Assembly: GCA_013816845.1 (NCBI GenBank)
Contig: JACDDU010000002.1
Location: 1-64,000, forward strand
Direction of reading: 5' to 3'
Origin: Gammaproteobacteria bacterium
Lineage (GTDB): Bacteria > Pseudomonadota > Gammaproteobacteria > DSM-16500
DNA length: 64,000 bases
The notes below the pieces were generated by a model that did no database searches, was not told where the DNA came from, and saw only the letters and a list, made by a program, of their open reading frames with translations. Shown one piece after another: positions 36,576-46,906 of the stretch; within the stretch, counting starts at the first letter, position 1, and every line of letters begins with the position of its first letter. Made by a program: the position numbers and the translations under genes.

Positions 36576-38903
36576 ATGGCCGAGATTGAAATTGAAATAG
36601 ATGGAAAAAAGCTGACTGCAGAGCCGAATCAAACTGTGATTCAAGTGGCTGATGCGGCAGGAATTTATATTCCACGTTTTTGCTACCATCATTTGCTATC
36701 AATTCCAGCCAATTGCCGAATGTGCTTAGTAGAAATCGAAAAAGCACCCAAAGCACTACCAGCTTGTGCAACGCCTGTCATGCCAGGTATGAAAGTATTT
36801 ACCAAATCTGCTAAAACTATTGCTGCCCAACGCGCTGTAATGGAATTTCTATTGATTAACCACCCGCTTGATTGTCCCATTTGCGATCAAGGGGGAGAGT
36901 GTGAGTTACAAGATTTATCGATGGGCTATGGTGCATCCTGGTCTCACTATGATGAAAAAAAACGTGCTGTTGCCGATCAAAATATTGGCCCACTAGTTGA
37001 GACAGAAATGACACGCTGCATATATTGCACTCGTTGCGTTCGTTTCGGCGATGAAATTGCGGGATTAAGAGAACTTGGTGTTATTGGGCGCGGTGAATTT
37101 AGTGAAATCAGTACCTACATCAAACACGCCATCCACTCCGAAGTATCCGGCAACATTATTGATCTTTGCCCCGTGGGTGCACTGACCTCTAAACCATTTC
37201 GCTACACTGCACGTCCTTGGGAGTTGGATCAAGCGCCAGGTATCAGTCCACATGATTGCACCGGATCAAATATTAATATTCATACCCGGTATGGTTCGGT
37301 TATGCGTGTCGTTTCACGGGATAACATGCAAATCAATGAAATCTGGGCTGCCGATCGGGATCGCTTTAGTTATACCGGTTTGTATCATGCTGACCGTTTA
37401 CAAGAACCCATGGCGAAAATTAATGGCATTTGGCAAGCAGTAGATTGGGAACAAGCACTGTATCTTGCGGCAAAAAGTATTCGGCAAATGGCTTTGCAAT
37501 CCGAATCGATTGGTGCACTTGCATCCCCCAGCTCTACCGTAGAAGAATTTTACTTATTACAAAAATTGACCCGCGCTTTGGGAAGCAACAACATTGATCA
37601 TCGTTTGCGAGAAATAGATACCGCCGATCAGATTTCCTTGGCCCGTTTTCCTGGCTTAACCCTTTCGTTCGATGAACTTGAATCTTGTGATGCAATTTTA
37701 CTCATTGGTTCTAACATTCAAAAAGAGCAACCGATTGTGGGTCTTCGGGTTCGCAAAGCTTCTCTAAAAGGTGCGAGTATTTTTGCCATTAACCCCGTTG
37801 ATTATGCTTTTAACTTTGCCCTCACCGGTAAGCAAATTGTTGCGCCGCAAGACACTATTGATGTTTTGGTGCAACTGATTAATGACTTACAGTCTGGTGC
37901 AACCCAGGCGAACGAAAAGTCCATTGCGCAAAATTTAAAATCAAAAAAGAAAATATGCATCTTATTAGGGGCTCTTTCGCTACATCACCCTGAAGCTGCA
38001 ACCATCCGTGCTCATGCCCAACAACTTGCTGAATTAACCGGTGCGACGTTAGGCACCATGACAACCGGTTCAAACAGTGCCGGCGGTTGGTTGGCGGGCG
38101 CCATTCCGCATCGCACGCCGAAACAAAAACTAGATCAACCAGGGCTATCTGCCTATCAAATGCTTGAAAAAGCGTTGCCTTGTTATATCTTGATGAATGT
38201 CGAGCCTTCCCTAGATTGTGCTAATTCAACGCTTGCGAATCAGGCGTTAATGCAAGCCCAGTGTGTTGTTGCTTTATCTATTTATCAAAATCCAAGGTTG
38301 CAGCAATATGCCTCGGTTATTTTACCCATGACACCCTTTACAGAAACAGGTGGTACGTATGTTAACGTAACAGGCGTCTGGCAGAACTTTAAAGGTGTCG
38401 CAAAACCACTAGGGGAGGCACGCCCCGCTTGGAAAATTCTTCGTGCGCTTGCGAATTTCCTTGAACTTGATGAGTTTCAATATGAAAGCGTCGAAGAAGT
38501 GCGTCATGAAGTTTTGAATCACGTTGAGCATGCCACTTTCTTGCCTTCTAAATTGCCCACTAAAATGCAAGGACAAGCAAAGAATAAAGCAACATTAATG
38601 CGCATTGGCGAAATACCTTTATATGCAATTGACTCGATTGTAAGACGTGCCGAACCTTTGCAAGAAGCGCAACAAATCATGCTCGGTGATCTCGCTTGCA
38701 TTCGGCTTCATCCTGAAACCGCGCAAGCCTTGGAATGCAACATGTATGATCAAGTCCAGGTCCGTCAAGATAATGAAACAGTAACGTTACCTCTCGTTAT
38801 TGATGACCGCATTGCTCGTAACGCGGCCTTGGTATATGGCGGCATTCCTGAGACCAGTGCATTGGGAAATTTGTTTGGCGAAATTGAAGTTTTTAAAAGT
38901 TAA
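36576..38903 (+). CDS. nuoG: NADH-quinone oxidoreductase subunit G
   Basis: NuoG is the 75-kDa-type subunit carrying several Fe-S clusters. The 775-residue product has an N-terminal 2Fe-2S domain (RFCYHHLLSIPANCRMCLVE), the His-Cys cluster region HPLDCPICDQGGECELQD, and the 4Fe-4S motif CIYCTRCVRF with a distant CPVGA. The cysteines that hold the extra cluster N7 in E. coli NuoG are not kept here: the aligned region reads GISPHDCTGSN and IWAADRDRF. The molybdopterin-like rear domain follows. Confidence 0.96.
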   Translation: MAEIEIEIDGKKLTAEPNQTVIQVADAAGIYIPRFCYHHLLSIPANCRMCLVEIEKAPKALPACATPVMPGMKVFTKSAKTIAAQRAVMEFLLINHPLDCPICDQGGECELQDLSMGYGASWSHYDEKKRAVADQNIGPLVETEMTRCIYCTRCVRFGDEIAGLRELGVIGRGEFSEISTYIKHAIHSEVSGNIIDLCPVGALTSKPFRYTARPWELDQAPGISPHDCTGSNINIHTRYGSVMRVVSRDNMQINEIWAADRDRFSYTGLYHADRLQEPMAKINGIWQAVDWEQALYLAAKSIRQMALQSESIGALASPSSTVEEFYLLQKLTRALGSNNIDHRLREIDTADQISLARFPGLTLSFDELESCDAILLIGSNIQKEQPIVGLRVRKASLKGASIFAINPVDYAFNFALTGKQIVAPQDTIDVLVQLINDLQSGATQANEKSIAQNLKSKKKICILLGALSLHHPEAATIRAHAQQLAELTGATLGTMTTGSNSAGGWLAGAIPHRTPKQKLDQPGLSAYQMLEKALPCYILMNVEPSLDCANSTLANQALMQAQCVVALSIYQNPRLQQYASVILPMTPFTETGGTYVNVTGVWQNFKGVAKPLGEARPAWKILRALANFLELDEFQYESVEEVRHEVLNHVEHATFLPSKLPTKMQGQAKNKATLMRIGEIPLYAIDSIVRRAEPLQEAQQIMLGDLACIRLHPETAQALECNMYDQVQVRQDNETVTLPLVIDDRIARNAALVYGGIPETSALGNLFGEIEVFKS

Positions 38904-38939
38904 ATTGTTACCTATATGTAACACCATTGAGGTTAGTCG

Positions 38940-39965
38940 ATGTTAGCAAGTTTTTATATAATTGCCCTGATCCTTATTAAAATTATTGCGATAGTGCTCG
39001 CACTCGTTGTTGTAGTTCTTTATCTCACTTATTTTGAGCGTAAAGTCATTGGCTATATGCATGTGCGTATTGGGCCGAATCGCGTTGGACCACGTGGGTT
39101 GTTACAACCGTTTGCAGATACTCTTAAACTCTTAAGCAAAGAAATTATTATTCCCACCCCTTCAAACCGTTTTCTTTTTATCTTGGCACCTATTTTAAGT
39201 TTTGGGGTGTCGCTTTTAGGTTGGGCTGTTATCCCTTTTGATGAAGGGGTGGTGCTTGCTAACGTCAACGCCGGTCTTCTTTATACTTTCGCTATATCGT
39301 CTGCGGGGGTGTACGGTATTATGATCGCCGGCTGGGCGTCGAATTCAAAATATGCCATGTTTGGTGCCTTGCGTGCTGCCGCACAAACGATCTCCTATGA
39401 AATTTCGATGGGCTTTGCACTGATTGGCGTCATGATGGCCGCGGGTTCCTTAAATTTTCAAGCCATAGTGAATGCGCAATCAGGTGGAATGTGGCATTGG
39501 TACTGGTTACCGCTCTTTCCTTTATTTATTGTCTATTGGATTTCAGGTGTTGCAGAAACGAATCGCGTGCCTTTTGATGTGGCCGAAAGTGAATCGGAAT
39601 TAGTCGCAGGTTTTCATGTTGAATATTCAGGCGTGACATTTGCCTTATTTTTCTTTGCCGAATACGTCAATATGACAATGATTTCAACGCTCATCTCTCT
39701 ACTTTTTTTAGGCGGATGGTTATCTCCTTTCCAAGGGATTCCTTATTTAGAAAGTTGGACGGCCTTTATTCCGGGCGTCATCTGGTTGCTCCTTAAAATT
39801 AGTTTCTTTTTATATTGTTACTTATGGTTTAGAGCAACATTTCCCCGCTATCGATATGACCAAATTATGCGGTTAGGTTGGAAAGTTTTTATTCCCCTTA
39901 CCTTAGTCTGGGTTGTTGTAGTTGCTTTAGCAGTACAATTTCATCTCTATCCATGGTTTGCTTAA
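38940..39965 (+). CDS. nuoH: NADH-quinone oxidoreductase subunit H
   Basis: NuoH is the membrane subunit at the quinone chamber. The 341-residue product (E. coli 325) has about eight membrane segments and the conserved [21 protein letters not shown] and [30 protein letters not shown]. The start at 38940 has a GAGG-type ribosome-binding site. nuoI follows after 14 bp. Confidence 0.97.
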   Translation: MLASFYIIALILIKIIAIVLALVVVVLYLTYFERKVIGYMHVRIGPNRVGPRGLLQPFADTLKLLSKEIIIPTPSNRFLFILAPILSFGVSLLGWAVIPFDEGVVLANVNAGLLYTFAISSAGVYGIMIAGWASNSKYAMFGALRAAAQTISYEISMGFALIGVMMAAGSLNFQAIVNAQSGGMWHWYWLPLFPLFIVYWISGVAETNRVPFDVAESESELVAGFHVEYSGVTFALFFFAEYVNMTMISTLISLLFLGGWLSPFQGIPYLESWTAFIPGVIWLLLKISFFLYCYLWFRATFPRYRYDQIMRLGWKVFIPLTLVWVVVVALAVQFHLYPWFA

Positions 39966-39979
39966 ACGAGATAAAAAAT

Positions 39980-40471
39980 ATGTGGCGAGACATTACTCAA
40001 TTTGTAAAAGGTTTTGCGTTATGGGACTTGCTAAGCGGTATGCGCGTCACAGGAAAATATTTTTGGCGTAAAAAAATTACTATTCAATATCCAGAAGAAA
40101 AAACGCCCACTTCCCCGCGGTTTCGGGGATTGCATGCCCTGCGGCGTTATCCAAATGGTGAAGAACGATGTATTGCCTGCAAATTATGCGAGGCAGTTTG
40201 TCCTGCGCTTGCGATTACGATTGAAGCAGCCCCGCGTCCCGATGGGCAACGACGCACCACGCTTTATGAAATAGATTTATTTAAATGTATTTATTGTGGC
40301 TTGTGTGAAGAATCTTGCCCCGTTGATTCAATCGTTTTAACCAATATGGCGGATTACCATATTGAAGGTCGTGGTGAAAATATTATGACTAAAGATAAGT
40401 TATTAGCAATGGGCGAAAAATTCGAACGTCAAATTGCAGAAGATCGTGCTGCCGATAGAGATTATCGCTAG
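39980..40471 (+). CDS. nuoI: NADH-quinone oxidoreductase subunit I
   Basis: NuoI carries two 4Fe-4S clusters (N6a, N6b). The start is ATG 39980, giving 163 residues; a longer open frame reaches back into nuoH but has no match. Two ferredoxin motifs are visible: C64, C67, C70, C74 ([11 protein letters not shown]) and C103, C106, C109, C113 ([11 protein letters not shown]). It lies between nuoH and nuoJ. Confidence 0.97.
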   Translation: MWRDITQFVKGFALWDLLSGMRVTGKYFWRKKITIQYPEEKTPTSPRFRGLHALRRYPNGEERCIACKLCEAVCPALAITIEAAPRPDGQRRTTLYEIDLFKCIYCGLCEESCPVDSIVLTNMADYHIEGRGENIMTKDKLLAMGEKFERQIAEDRAADRDYR

Positions 40472-40503
40472 CCAAATGTACCAACTGATTAGGATAAGTA
40501 GGA

Positions 40504-41148
40504 ATGAGTGAGTTTTTGACACCTTTACATATTATATTTTACTGCTTTGCAACCTTAGCTTGTGGCGCAGGTGTCGTGGTTATCTCTGCTAAAAACCCTG
40601 TGCATTCTGTACTTTCACTCGTCGTTGCCTTTTTTGCCATGGCTGGTATTTGGATGATGTTACATGCGGAATTTTTAGCACTCATTCTTATTCTTGTCTA
40701 TGTCGGTGCAGTGATGACGCTATTTTTATTCGTTGTCATGATGTTGAATATTGATTTTGAAAGTAAGCGAGTAGGGTTGATGCGGTACTTACCGGTTGCC
40801 GCCATGCTTGCGGTCGTGATGACAGGGCTTATCATTTTAGCAATTGGTCCTAACTATTTTGGCACAAATCAAATGCCTTTACCCGCAGCTTACCCTGCTA
40901 ATTACAGCAACATTAAAGCATTAGGTGAAGTACTCTACACCATTTATGCCTATCCTTTTGAAATCGCCGGGGTTTTATTACTTACTGCAATTATTGCAGC
41001 CATTACCCTCACGTATCGGGGTCCACGTCGCCGTCGCGTTCAACAGGTTTCTGAACAATTACTGGCGAGACCGGAAAATCGATTGCGAATAATCAAGATG
41101 CCAGGTGAGAACACTGAAAAAAAAATCCCCCCATTACCAGAGGGTTAA
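40504..41148 (+). CDS. nuoJ: NADH-quinone oxidoreductase subunit J
   Basis: Membrane subunit next to NuoA and NuoK. The 214-residue product (E. coli 184) has five membrane segments, with the family features NPVHSVLSLVVAFFAMAG and ILVYVGAVMTLFLFVVMML. The C-terminal tail after about residue 175 is basic and then proline-rich, longer than in E. coli. Confidence 0.95.
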   Translation: MSEFLTPLHIIFYCFATLACGAGVVVISAKNPVHSVLSLVVAFFAMAGIWMMLHAEFLALILILVYVGAVMTLFLFVVMMLNIDFESKRVGLMRYLPVAAMLAVVMTGLIILAIGPNYFGTNQMPLPAAYPANYSNIKALGEVLYTIYAYPFEIAGVLLLTAIIAAITLTYRGPRRRRVQQVSEQLLARPENRLRIIKMPGENTEKKIPPLPEG

Positions 41149-41175
41149 GTTTCAAATTGGAGTAAAAATGTTGTT

Positions 41176-41481
41176 ATGCCATCATTAACTGAATTTTTAA
41201 TTGTTGCAGCTTTATTATTTGGCTTAGGCATCGCCGGTGTTTTGCTTAATCGCAAAAACTTGATCGTAATGTTGATGTCGATTGAATTAATTTTATTAGC
41301 TGTAAACACGAACTTTGTTGCATTTTCTTATTTTCAAGGCAATGTCGTAGGCCAAGTATTTGTGTTTTTTGTGCTGACCGTCGCTGCTGCAGAAGCTGCA
41401 ATTGGTTTAAGTATTTTAGTCGTTCTGTTTCGTCAACGCCGTTCTATCGACGTGCAAGAATTAGATGCATTAAAAGGTTAA
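41176..41481 (+). CDS. nuoK: NADH-quinone oxidoreductase subunit K
   Basis: Three-helix membrane subunit of the proton pump. The 101-residue product (E. coli 100) has the pattern [30 protein letters not shown] with its conserved buried glutamate, then [20 protein letters not shown] with the second. nuoL follows five bases later. Confidence 0.96.
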   Translation: MPSLTEFLIVAALLFGLGIAGVLLNRKNLIVMLMSIELILLAVNTNFVAFSYFQGNVVGQVFVFFVLTVAAAEAAIGLSILVVLFRQRRSIDVQELDALKG

Positions 41482-41486
41482 ACATT

Positions 41487-43544
41487 GTGTATAACACTCT
41501 AACATTACTAGTCATAGCTATGATTTTCTTACCCTTGCTGGCGGCGATTATTGCAGGTTTATGCGGGAAAAAAATTGGCGATAAATGGTCGCATCGTCTT
41601 TGTGTTACCGCCATTGGCGCTTCATTTGGCCTTGCGTGTTATCTATTTAAATTAGTTATCTTCGACAATCATCCTGCAGTTGATGAACCTCTTTATACTT
41701 GGGCAACTTCAGGCATGTTGCGTTTTGATGTTGCCTTCCTCATTGATCGTTTAAGTACGATCATGGCGATCATCGTACTTTTTGTTTCTTTGATGGTGCA
41801 CATTTACACGATTGGTTACATGGCAGAAGATCCAGGATATACGCGTTTCTTTAGTTACGTATCTTTATTTACCTTTGCGATGTTGATGTTAGTTTTTGCT
41901 GATAATTTCTTATTATTGTTTTTTGGGTGGGAAGGAGTGGGACTCGTTTCTTATCTACTCATTGGCTTTTGGTTTAATCGCGAAGCTGCCGCTTTTGGTA
42001 GCTTAAAAGCTTTTCTCGTTAACCGTGTTGGCGATATTGGATTTTTACTCGGCACTGCTGCTGTGCTTATGGTGTTTGGTTCATTGTCTTATCACGAAGT
42101 CTTTCAACAAGTTCCTACTCTCACTTCAAAGACAATTGCTTTACTGCCGCAATGGCATGTTTCCGTTATTTCTTTCATTTGCATTTTGCTGTTCACAGGC
42201 GCGATGGCGAAATCGGCGCAAGTTCCTTTGCATGTCTGGTTGCCAGAATCGATGGAAGGTCCCACACCTATTTCTGCGCTCATTCACGCAGCAACCATGG
42301 TTACTGCCGGTATCTATATGGTGGCGCGTTTATCTCCTCTATTTGAATATTCAGAAATTACTTTGAGTTTGATTTTAGTGCTAGGCGGTGTGACGGCTTT
42401 TTTTATGGGTCTTGTTGCGCTGGTCCAACATGACATTAAGCGAGTTATTGCATATTCCACCATTTCTCAGCTGGGTTACATGGCTGTAGCGTTAGGTGCT
42501 TCGGCGTATGATGCGGCTATTTTTCATTTAATCACGCATGCGTTCTTTAAAGCTTTATTATTTTTAGCTGCAGGTTCGGTTATTCTCGCCTTACATCACG
42601 AACAAGATATGCGAAAAATGGGTGGGTTAGCTTCCTATCTTCCTATTACTTATCTCACCTTTATGATTGGTGCGCTTGCGCTCTCAGCTATTCCACCTTT
42701 TTCAGGTTTTTTCTCCAAAGATATCATTATTGAAGCTGTGGGATTATCCACCTTGCCTGGCGCAAGTTTTGCTTATCTTTGCGTGGAAGCTGGGGCTTTT
42801 ATTACGCCCATTTATATTTTCCGAGCGCTATTTCTAACATTTCATACTGAAGAACACACAACCCCTGAAATTCGGAATCAAATTCACGAATCATCATGGG
42901 TTGTTTGGCTTCCTTTAGTTTTACTCGCGATTCCAAGCGTTATTGCGGGGCAAATTTTTATCGATCCCCTGTTATTTTCAAATATGAAGTGGTTAGGTAA
43001 TTCTATCTTTGTTCTTCCAGAACATAATGTTATTGCTAAATTAGCCAATGATTATCACGGCGCAAAATTGATGGCGCTAGAAGCGGGTAAAACACTAACT
43101 TTTTGGCTAGCTTTGGCCGGCATTTTTGTGGCTTGGGTATTTACTGCTGGTTTTCCTTATTGGGGCGTTTCACTCAAGCGCCGCTTTTCCTGGATTTATT
43201 CTATTTTACAACAGAAGTATGGATTTGATGATTTCAATCAACTTATTTTAGTTCGAGGAACGCAAGGCATTGGCAATCTTTTTTATAATGTCAGTGACGT
43301 CAAATTTATTGATAACTTTGCAGTGAATGGATCTGGACGCGTTATTCGCTGGTTTGCCCAGGCTTCTAGACGGGTGCAAACGGGTTATCTCTATCATTAT
43401 GCTTTAGCGATGGTGTTAGGCGTCATCGTTTTTCTTGTTGGCTATAGTTATCCTTGGCACCCAGCTTCAACACGTCAAACATTAGAAACTGCGGAGGCGA
43501 CGGTGATACATCAACCTACTCAAACGCAGCCGGTATTACTTTAA
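41487..43544 (+). CDS. nuoL: NADH-quinone oxidoreductase subunit L (GTG start)
   Basis: Distal antiporter-like proton-pumping subunit with a long lateral helix. The 685-residue product (E. coli 613) has FFGWEGVGLVSYLLIGFW, AKSAQVPLHVWLPESMEGPTPISALIHAATMV and the C-terminal amphipathic part. The start is GTG 41487. It is longer than E. coli NuoL mostly in the C-terminal third. Confidence 0.96.
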   Translation: MYNTLTLLVIAMIFLPLLAAIIAGLCGKKIGDKWSHRLCVTAIGASFGLACYLFKLVIFDNHPAVDEPLYTWATSGMLRFDVAFLIDRLSTIMAIIVLFVSLMVHIYTIGYMAEDPGYTRFFSYVSLFTFAMLMLVFADNFLLLFFGWEGVGLVSYLLIGFWFNREAAAFGSLKAFLVNRVGDIGFLLGTAAVLMVFGSLSYHEVFQQVPTLTSKTIALLPQWHVSVISFICILLFTGAMAKSAQVPLHVWLPESMEGPTPISALIHAATMVTAGIYMVARLSPLFEYSEITLSLILVLGGVTAFFMGLVALVQHDIKRVIAYSTISQLGYMAVALGASAYDAAIFHLITHAFFKALLFLAAGSVILALHHEQDMRKMGGLASYLPITYLTFMIGALALSAIPPFSGFFSKDIIIEAVGLSTLPGASFAYLCVEAGAFITPIYIFRALFLTFHTEEHTTPEIRNQIHESSWVVWLPLVLLAIPSVIAGQIFIDPLLFSNMKWLGNSIFVLPEHNVIAKLANDYHGAKLMALEAGKTLTFWLALAGIFVAWVFTAGFPYWGVSLKRRFSWIYSILQQKYGFDDFNQLILVRGTQGIGNLFYNVSDVKFIDNFAVNGSGRVIRWFAQASRRVQTGYLYHYALAMVLGVIVFLVGYSYPWHPASTRQTLETAEATVIHQPTQTQPVLL

Positions 43545-43573
43545 TAAAATTTTAAAAAGCTCGAGGGGTAAAA

Positions 43574-45136
43574 ATGTTGGCACAATTTCCCATTTTAACA
43601 ATACTCATTTGGCTGCCCTTAGTTGGAGCTTTTCTTTGCCTTTGCACAGGAAGTGATAAACATGCAAATACAGCGCGCACAATTGCGGTTGTTGTATCAT
43701 TAGCAAGTTTACTTCTGTGTATACCGTTGTATCTAGGCTTTGATCCGGGTCGTTATGATATGCAATTTACCGAAGACCATTTATGGATTCGGGCGTATCA
43801 AATCCATTATGCGCTTGGTATCGATGGTATTTCGTTAATCATGGTTATCTTAACGAACTTCACAGGGTTACTGGTAGTTATTGCGGGCTGTCATACCATT
43901 AACATTCGCGTCTCTCAGTACATGGCAGCCTTTTTGACGATGCAAGCGATGATTGTCGGTGTATTTTGCGCGATGGATGCGATTTTATTTTATGTTTTCT
44001 GGGAAGGCATGTTAATTCCGATGTATTTGTCCATTGGTATGTGGGGAAGTTCGAACCGCTCCTATGCTTCAATTAAATTTTTCTTATTTACGTTTTTTGG
44101 CTCCTTACTCATGCTGGTTGCATTGGTTTATTTATACAATCTTACTGGCAGTTTTATGATTCAAAATTTTTACGGATTACCTTTAAGCTTAAAAACCCAA
44201 GAATGGTTATTTGTCGCATTCTTATTTGCCTTTGCAGTAAAAGTACCGATGTGGCCTGTCCACACTTGGCTACCGGATGCACACACTGAAGCGCCTGCGG
44301 GTGGCTCAGTGGTTTTAGCGGCATTAATGTTAAAGCTTGGCATTTATGGTTTTTTACGTTTATCCATGCCCATCACGCCGCTTGCTTGTGCAGAACTTGC
44401 TTGGGTCATGATCATCCTTTCATTAGTTGCTATTGTTTATATCGGTCTGGTTGCCATTGTGCAAACCGACATGAAAAAGCTGATTGCTTATTCTTCAATT
44501 GCTCATATGGGTTTTGCAACGCTTGGTTGTTTTATGGTGTATGACATCATTAGTCATACCCATACATTGCAAGATGCTTATATGAGTTTAGAAGGTGCGG
44601 TGATTCAAATGGTTGCCCATGCTTTTGGTTCTGGGGCAATGTTTTTAGGGATTGGTTTAATGGCGGATCGTTTTTATAACCATAGCCGTTTAATCAAAGA
44701 TTACGGCGGTGTAGCGCATACTATGCCCTTATTTGCAGCTTTTTTTATGCTCTTTGCAATGTCAAATGTTGGACTTCCTGGCACAGCTGGTTTTGTGGGT
44801 GAGTTCATGGTCATTATGAGTGCTTTTCAAGCTCATTATTGGGTCGCAGGCATCGCTGCGCTTTCACTTGTCTTAAGCGCATCATATACCCTGTGGATGT
44901 ATAAACGTGTTTTCTTTGGCCCCATTGCTAATTCATCTGTCGCAGGTTTTACCGATATCACGTGGACCGAAAAAATAAATTATATTTTATTAGGGGCCGG
45001 CGTTTTTTTTGTTGGACTTTATCCGCAACCGATTATTAATGTCATGCGCGTTACCATCGGACATTTATTATTGCAGAGTATTCCTTCAACTTTAGCAGCG
45101 AATAGTTTAATTAATTCTAATTTATATTTCGGGTAG
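43574..45136 (+). CDS. nuoM: NADH-quinone oxidoreductase subunit M
   Basis: Antiporter-like proton-pumping subunit. The 520-residue product (E. coli 509) has FYVFWEGMLIPMYLSIGMWG, VKVPMWPVHTWLPDAHTEAP and AYSSIAHMGFATLG, with about 14 membrane segments. A GAGGGGTAAAAATG context gives the ribosome-binding site. nuoN follows. Confidence 0.97.
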   Translation: MLAQFPILTILIWLPLVGAFLCLCTGSDKHANTARTIAVVVSLASLLLCIPLYLGFDPGRYDMQFTEDHLWIRAYQIHYALGIDGISLIMVILTNFTGLLVVIAGCHTINIRVSQYMAAFLTMQAMIVGVFCAMDAILFYVFWEGMLIPMYLSIGMWGSSNRSYASIKFFLFTFFGSLLMLVALVYLYNLTGSFMIQNFYGLPLSLKTQEWLFVAFLFAFAVKVPMWPVHTWLPDAHTEAPAGGSVVLAALMLKLGIYGFLRLSMPITPLACAELAWVMIILSLVAIVYIGLVAIVQTDMKKLIAYSSIAHMGFATLGCFMVYDIISHTHTLQDAYMSLEGAVIQMVAHAFGSGAMFLGIGLMADRFYNHSRLIKDYGGVAHTMPLFAAFFMLFAMSNVGLPGTAGFVGEFMVIMSAFQAHYWVAGIAALSLVLSASYTLWMYKRVFFGPIANSSVAGFTDITWTEKINYILLGAGVFFVGLYPQPIINVMRVTIGHLLLQSIPSTLAANSLINSNLYFG

Positions 45137-45145
45137 AGGTTTGTG

Positions 45146-46597
45146 ATGGATTTTTCGATGCCACAATTTTTAATTGCAATGCCTGAAATTTTCTTATTGT
45201 CGATGACGTGTGCGATTTTACTTATTGATGCATTTTTGCCGCCCCGTCTATCATATCTTACGTTTCTTTTTGTTGAGCTGACGCTCATTGCTGCAATTTT
45301 TATAACAATACCGCAATTTAAAAATTATCCCATTTCAATTGTGACTTTCAATGGTCATTATGTTGTGGATGAATTGGCGATTACGAGTAAATTATTTATT
45401 TATCTGTTTAGTCTTTTTTCGTTTATCTACGCACGCGATTACATTAAAACACGGGACATTCCCCAAAGTGAGTATTATTTATTAGGTTTACTTGCCGTGC
45501 TTGGCATGTCTGTCATGGTTTCCGCTTATAGTTTTTTAACCATTTTTTTAGGCTTAGAATTACTTTCAATTGCTTTATACGCCATGGTTGCAATACAAAA
45601 ACATTCTAATTTAGCAACAGAAGCCGCAATGAAATATTTTGTTTTAGGCGCGCTTGCATCGGGTATGTTTTTGTACGGCATTTCTATTTTGTATGGTGTT
45701 ACAGGCAGCATTGAAATGGATGGCGTGGCGAATGTATTAAAAAACAGTCAAAACACGGTGCCGATGCTTGGGCTTATATTCGTTTTAGCGGGATTGATGT
45801 TTAAATTTGGCGCCGTTCCCTTTCATATGTGGGTTCCCGATGTGTATCAAGGAGCGGGGACGCCCACAACACTTTTTATTGCGAGTGCGCCTAAAGTTGC
45901 AGCCTTTGCTATTACTCTCAGAATTCTTGTGCAAGCGATGCCCGCCATGCAAGTCAATTGGGAACACCTGTTAATTATTGTCGCTGTATTGTCTATGTTT
46001 TTTGGTAATGTGTTGGCGATTGTCCAATCTAATTTCAAACGTATGTTAGCTTATTCTTCCATTGCGCATATTGGGTATACATTACTCGGTATTATTGCTG
46101 GACCCAATTCAACGCAAGGTTATTCGGCAGCCATGTTTTATATTTTTACTTATGTCTTAGTAGCAGCTGGGGCTTTTGCCATCATCACAGTGATGAGCCA
46201 GAAAGGCGTGGATTTAGATCAGCTGGATGAGTATAGAGGATTAAACGCCCGAAACCCTTGGCTTGCTTTCCTCATGTTGCTCCTCTTATTTTCAATGGCA
46301 GGTGTACCGCCGACGGTTGGTTTTTTTGCGAAGCTTGGTTTGATCGAATCATTGGTGGAAGCGAATTTAGTGTGGCTAGCTGTCCTTGCGCTCATTTTTG
46401 CGCTTATCGGTGCTTATTATTATTTACGCGTCGTCATGCTTATGTATTTTGAAGAGCCAAAAGAAGGCAATCAAGCCCTGCCAGTTTTTGTGCCCCGTGA
46501 CATGCAGATTGCTCTCAGTATTAATGGCTTCGCTGCTTTAGCACTCGGACTATTTCCCAGCTTCTTAATTGATTTATGTCGAATTTCAGTCGGTTAA
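45146..46597 (+). CDS. nuoN: NADH-quinone oxidoreductase subunit N
   Basis: Antiporter-like proton-pumping subunit, last of the operon. The start is ATG 45146, because AGAGG at 45135-45139 then stands six bases away; an in-frame GTG at 45143 is too close. The 483-residue product has [36 protein letters not shown]-like GAGTPTT and [14 protein letters not shown]. The stop is two bases from the stop of a small convergent gene. Confidence 0.96.
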   Translation: [483 protein letters not shown]

Positions 46598-46599
46598 GC

Positions 46600-46749
46600 T
46601 TAGGTAATCGGATCAAATTGCCGCATACGTTCAATTAAGTTTTCAATGGCGCGCTGCAACTCGTCACTAATGGGGTGCAAATTGGGAGCAATTTTAACTT
46701 CTTGTTGGAGCTGATAAGCTAAAAAGTCAATAACATTGCCCTTTTTCAT
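46600..46749 (-). CDS. Small 49-residue protein, function unknown
   Basis: This short gene starts at ATG 46749 with AGGA seven bases upstream and ends TAA at 46602-46600, two bases after the nuoN stop. The product begins MKKGNVIDFLAYQLQQEVK and continues as mixed helical residues with charged ends (SDELQRAIENLIERMRQ). It has no signal peptide or membrane segment. The good ribosome-binding site, the tight convergent packing and a protein-like composition support a real gene; I know no family for it. Confidence 0.6.
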   Translation of the reverse strand: MKKGNVIDFLAYQLQQEVKIAPNLHPISDELQRAIENLIERMRQFDPIT

Positions 46750-46906
46750 TGTTGCATCCTGGTTTAAACTACTGGCATGTATACCCTAATAGAAATAACA
46801 GGCTGATTCTATCAGTTAAAGTTAACCGGGCCCGAAAGAAATAATCTATTTAAGAGTGAGTATTAGCTCAGCTTTTTACCCCTATTAATTAATACGAGAT
46901 GCAGCC

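Noticed and set aside
39878-39979. An N-terminal extension of NuoI into nuoH
   Set aside because: The family start MWRD lies at 39980; the extension is nuoH in another frame.
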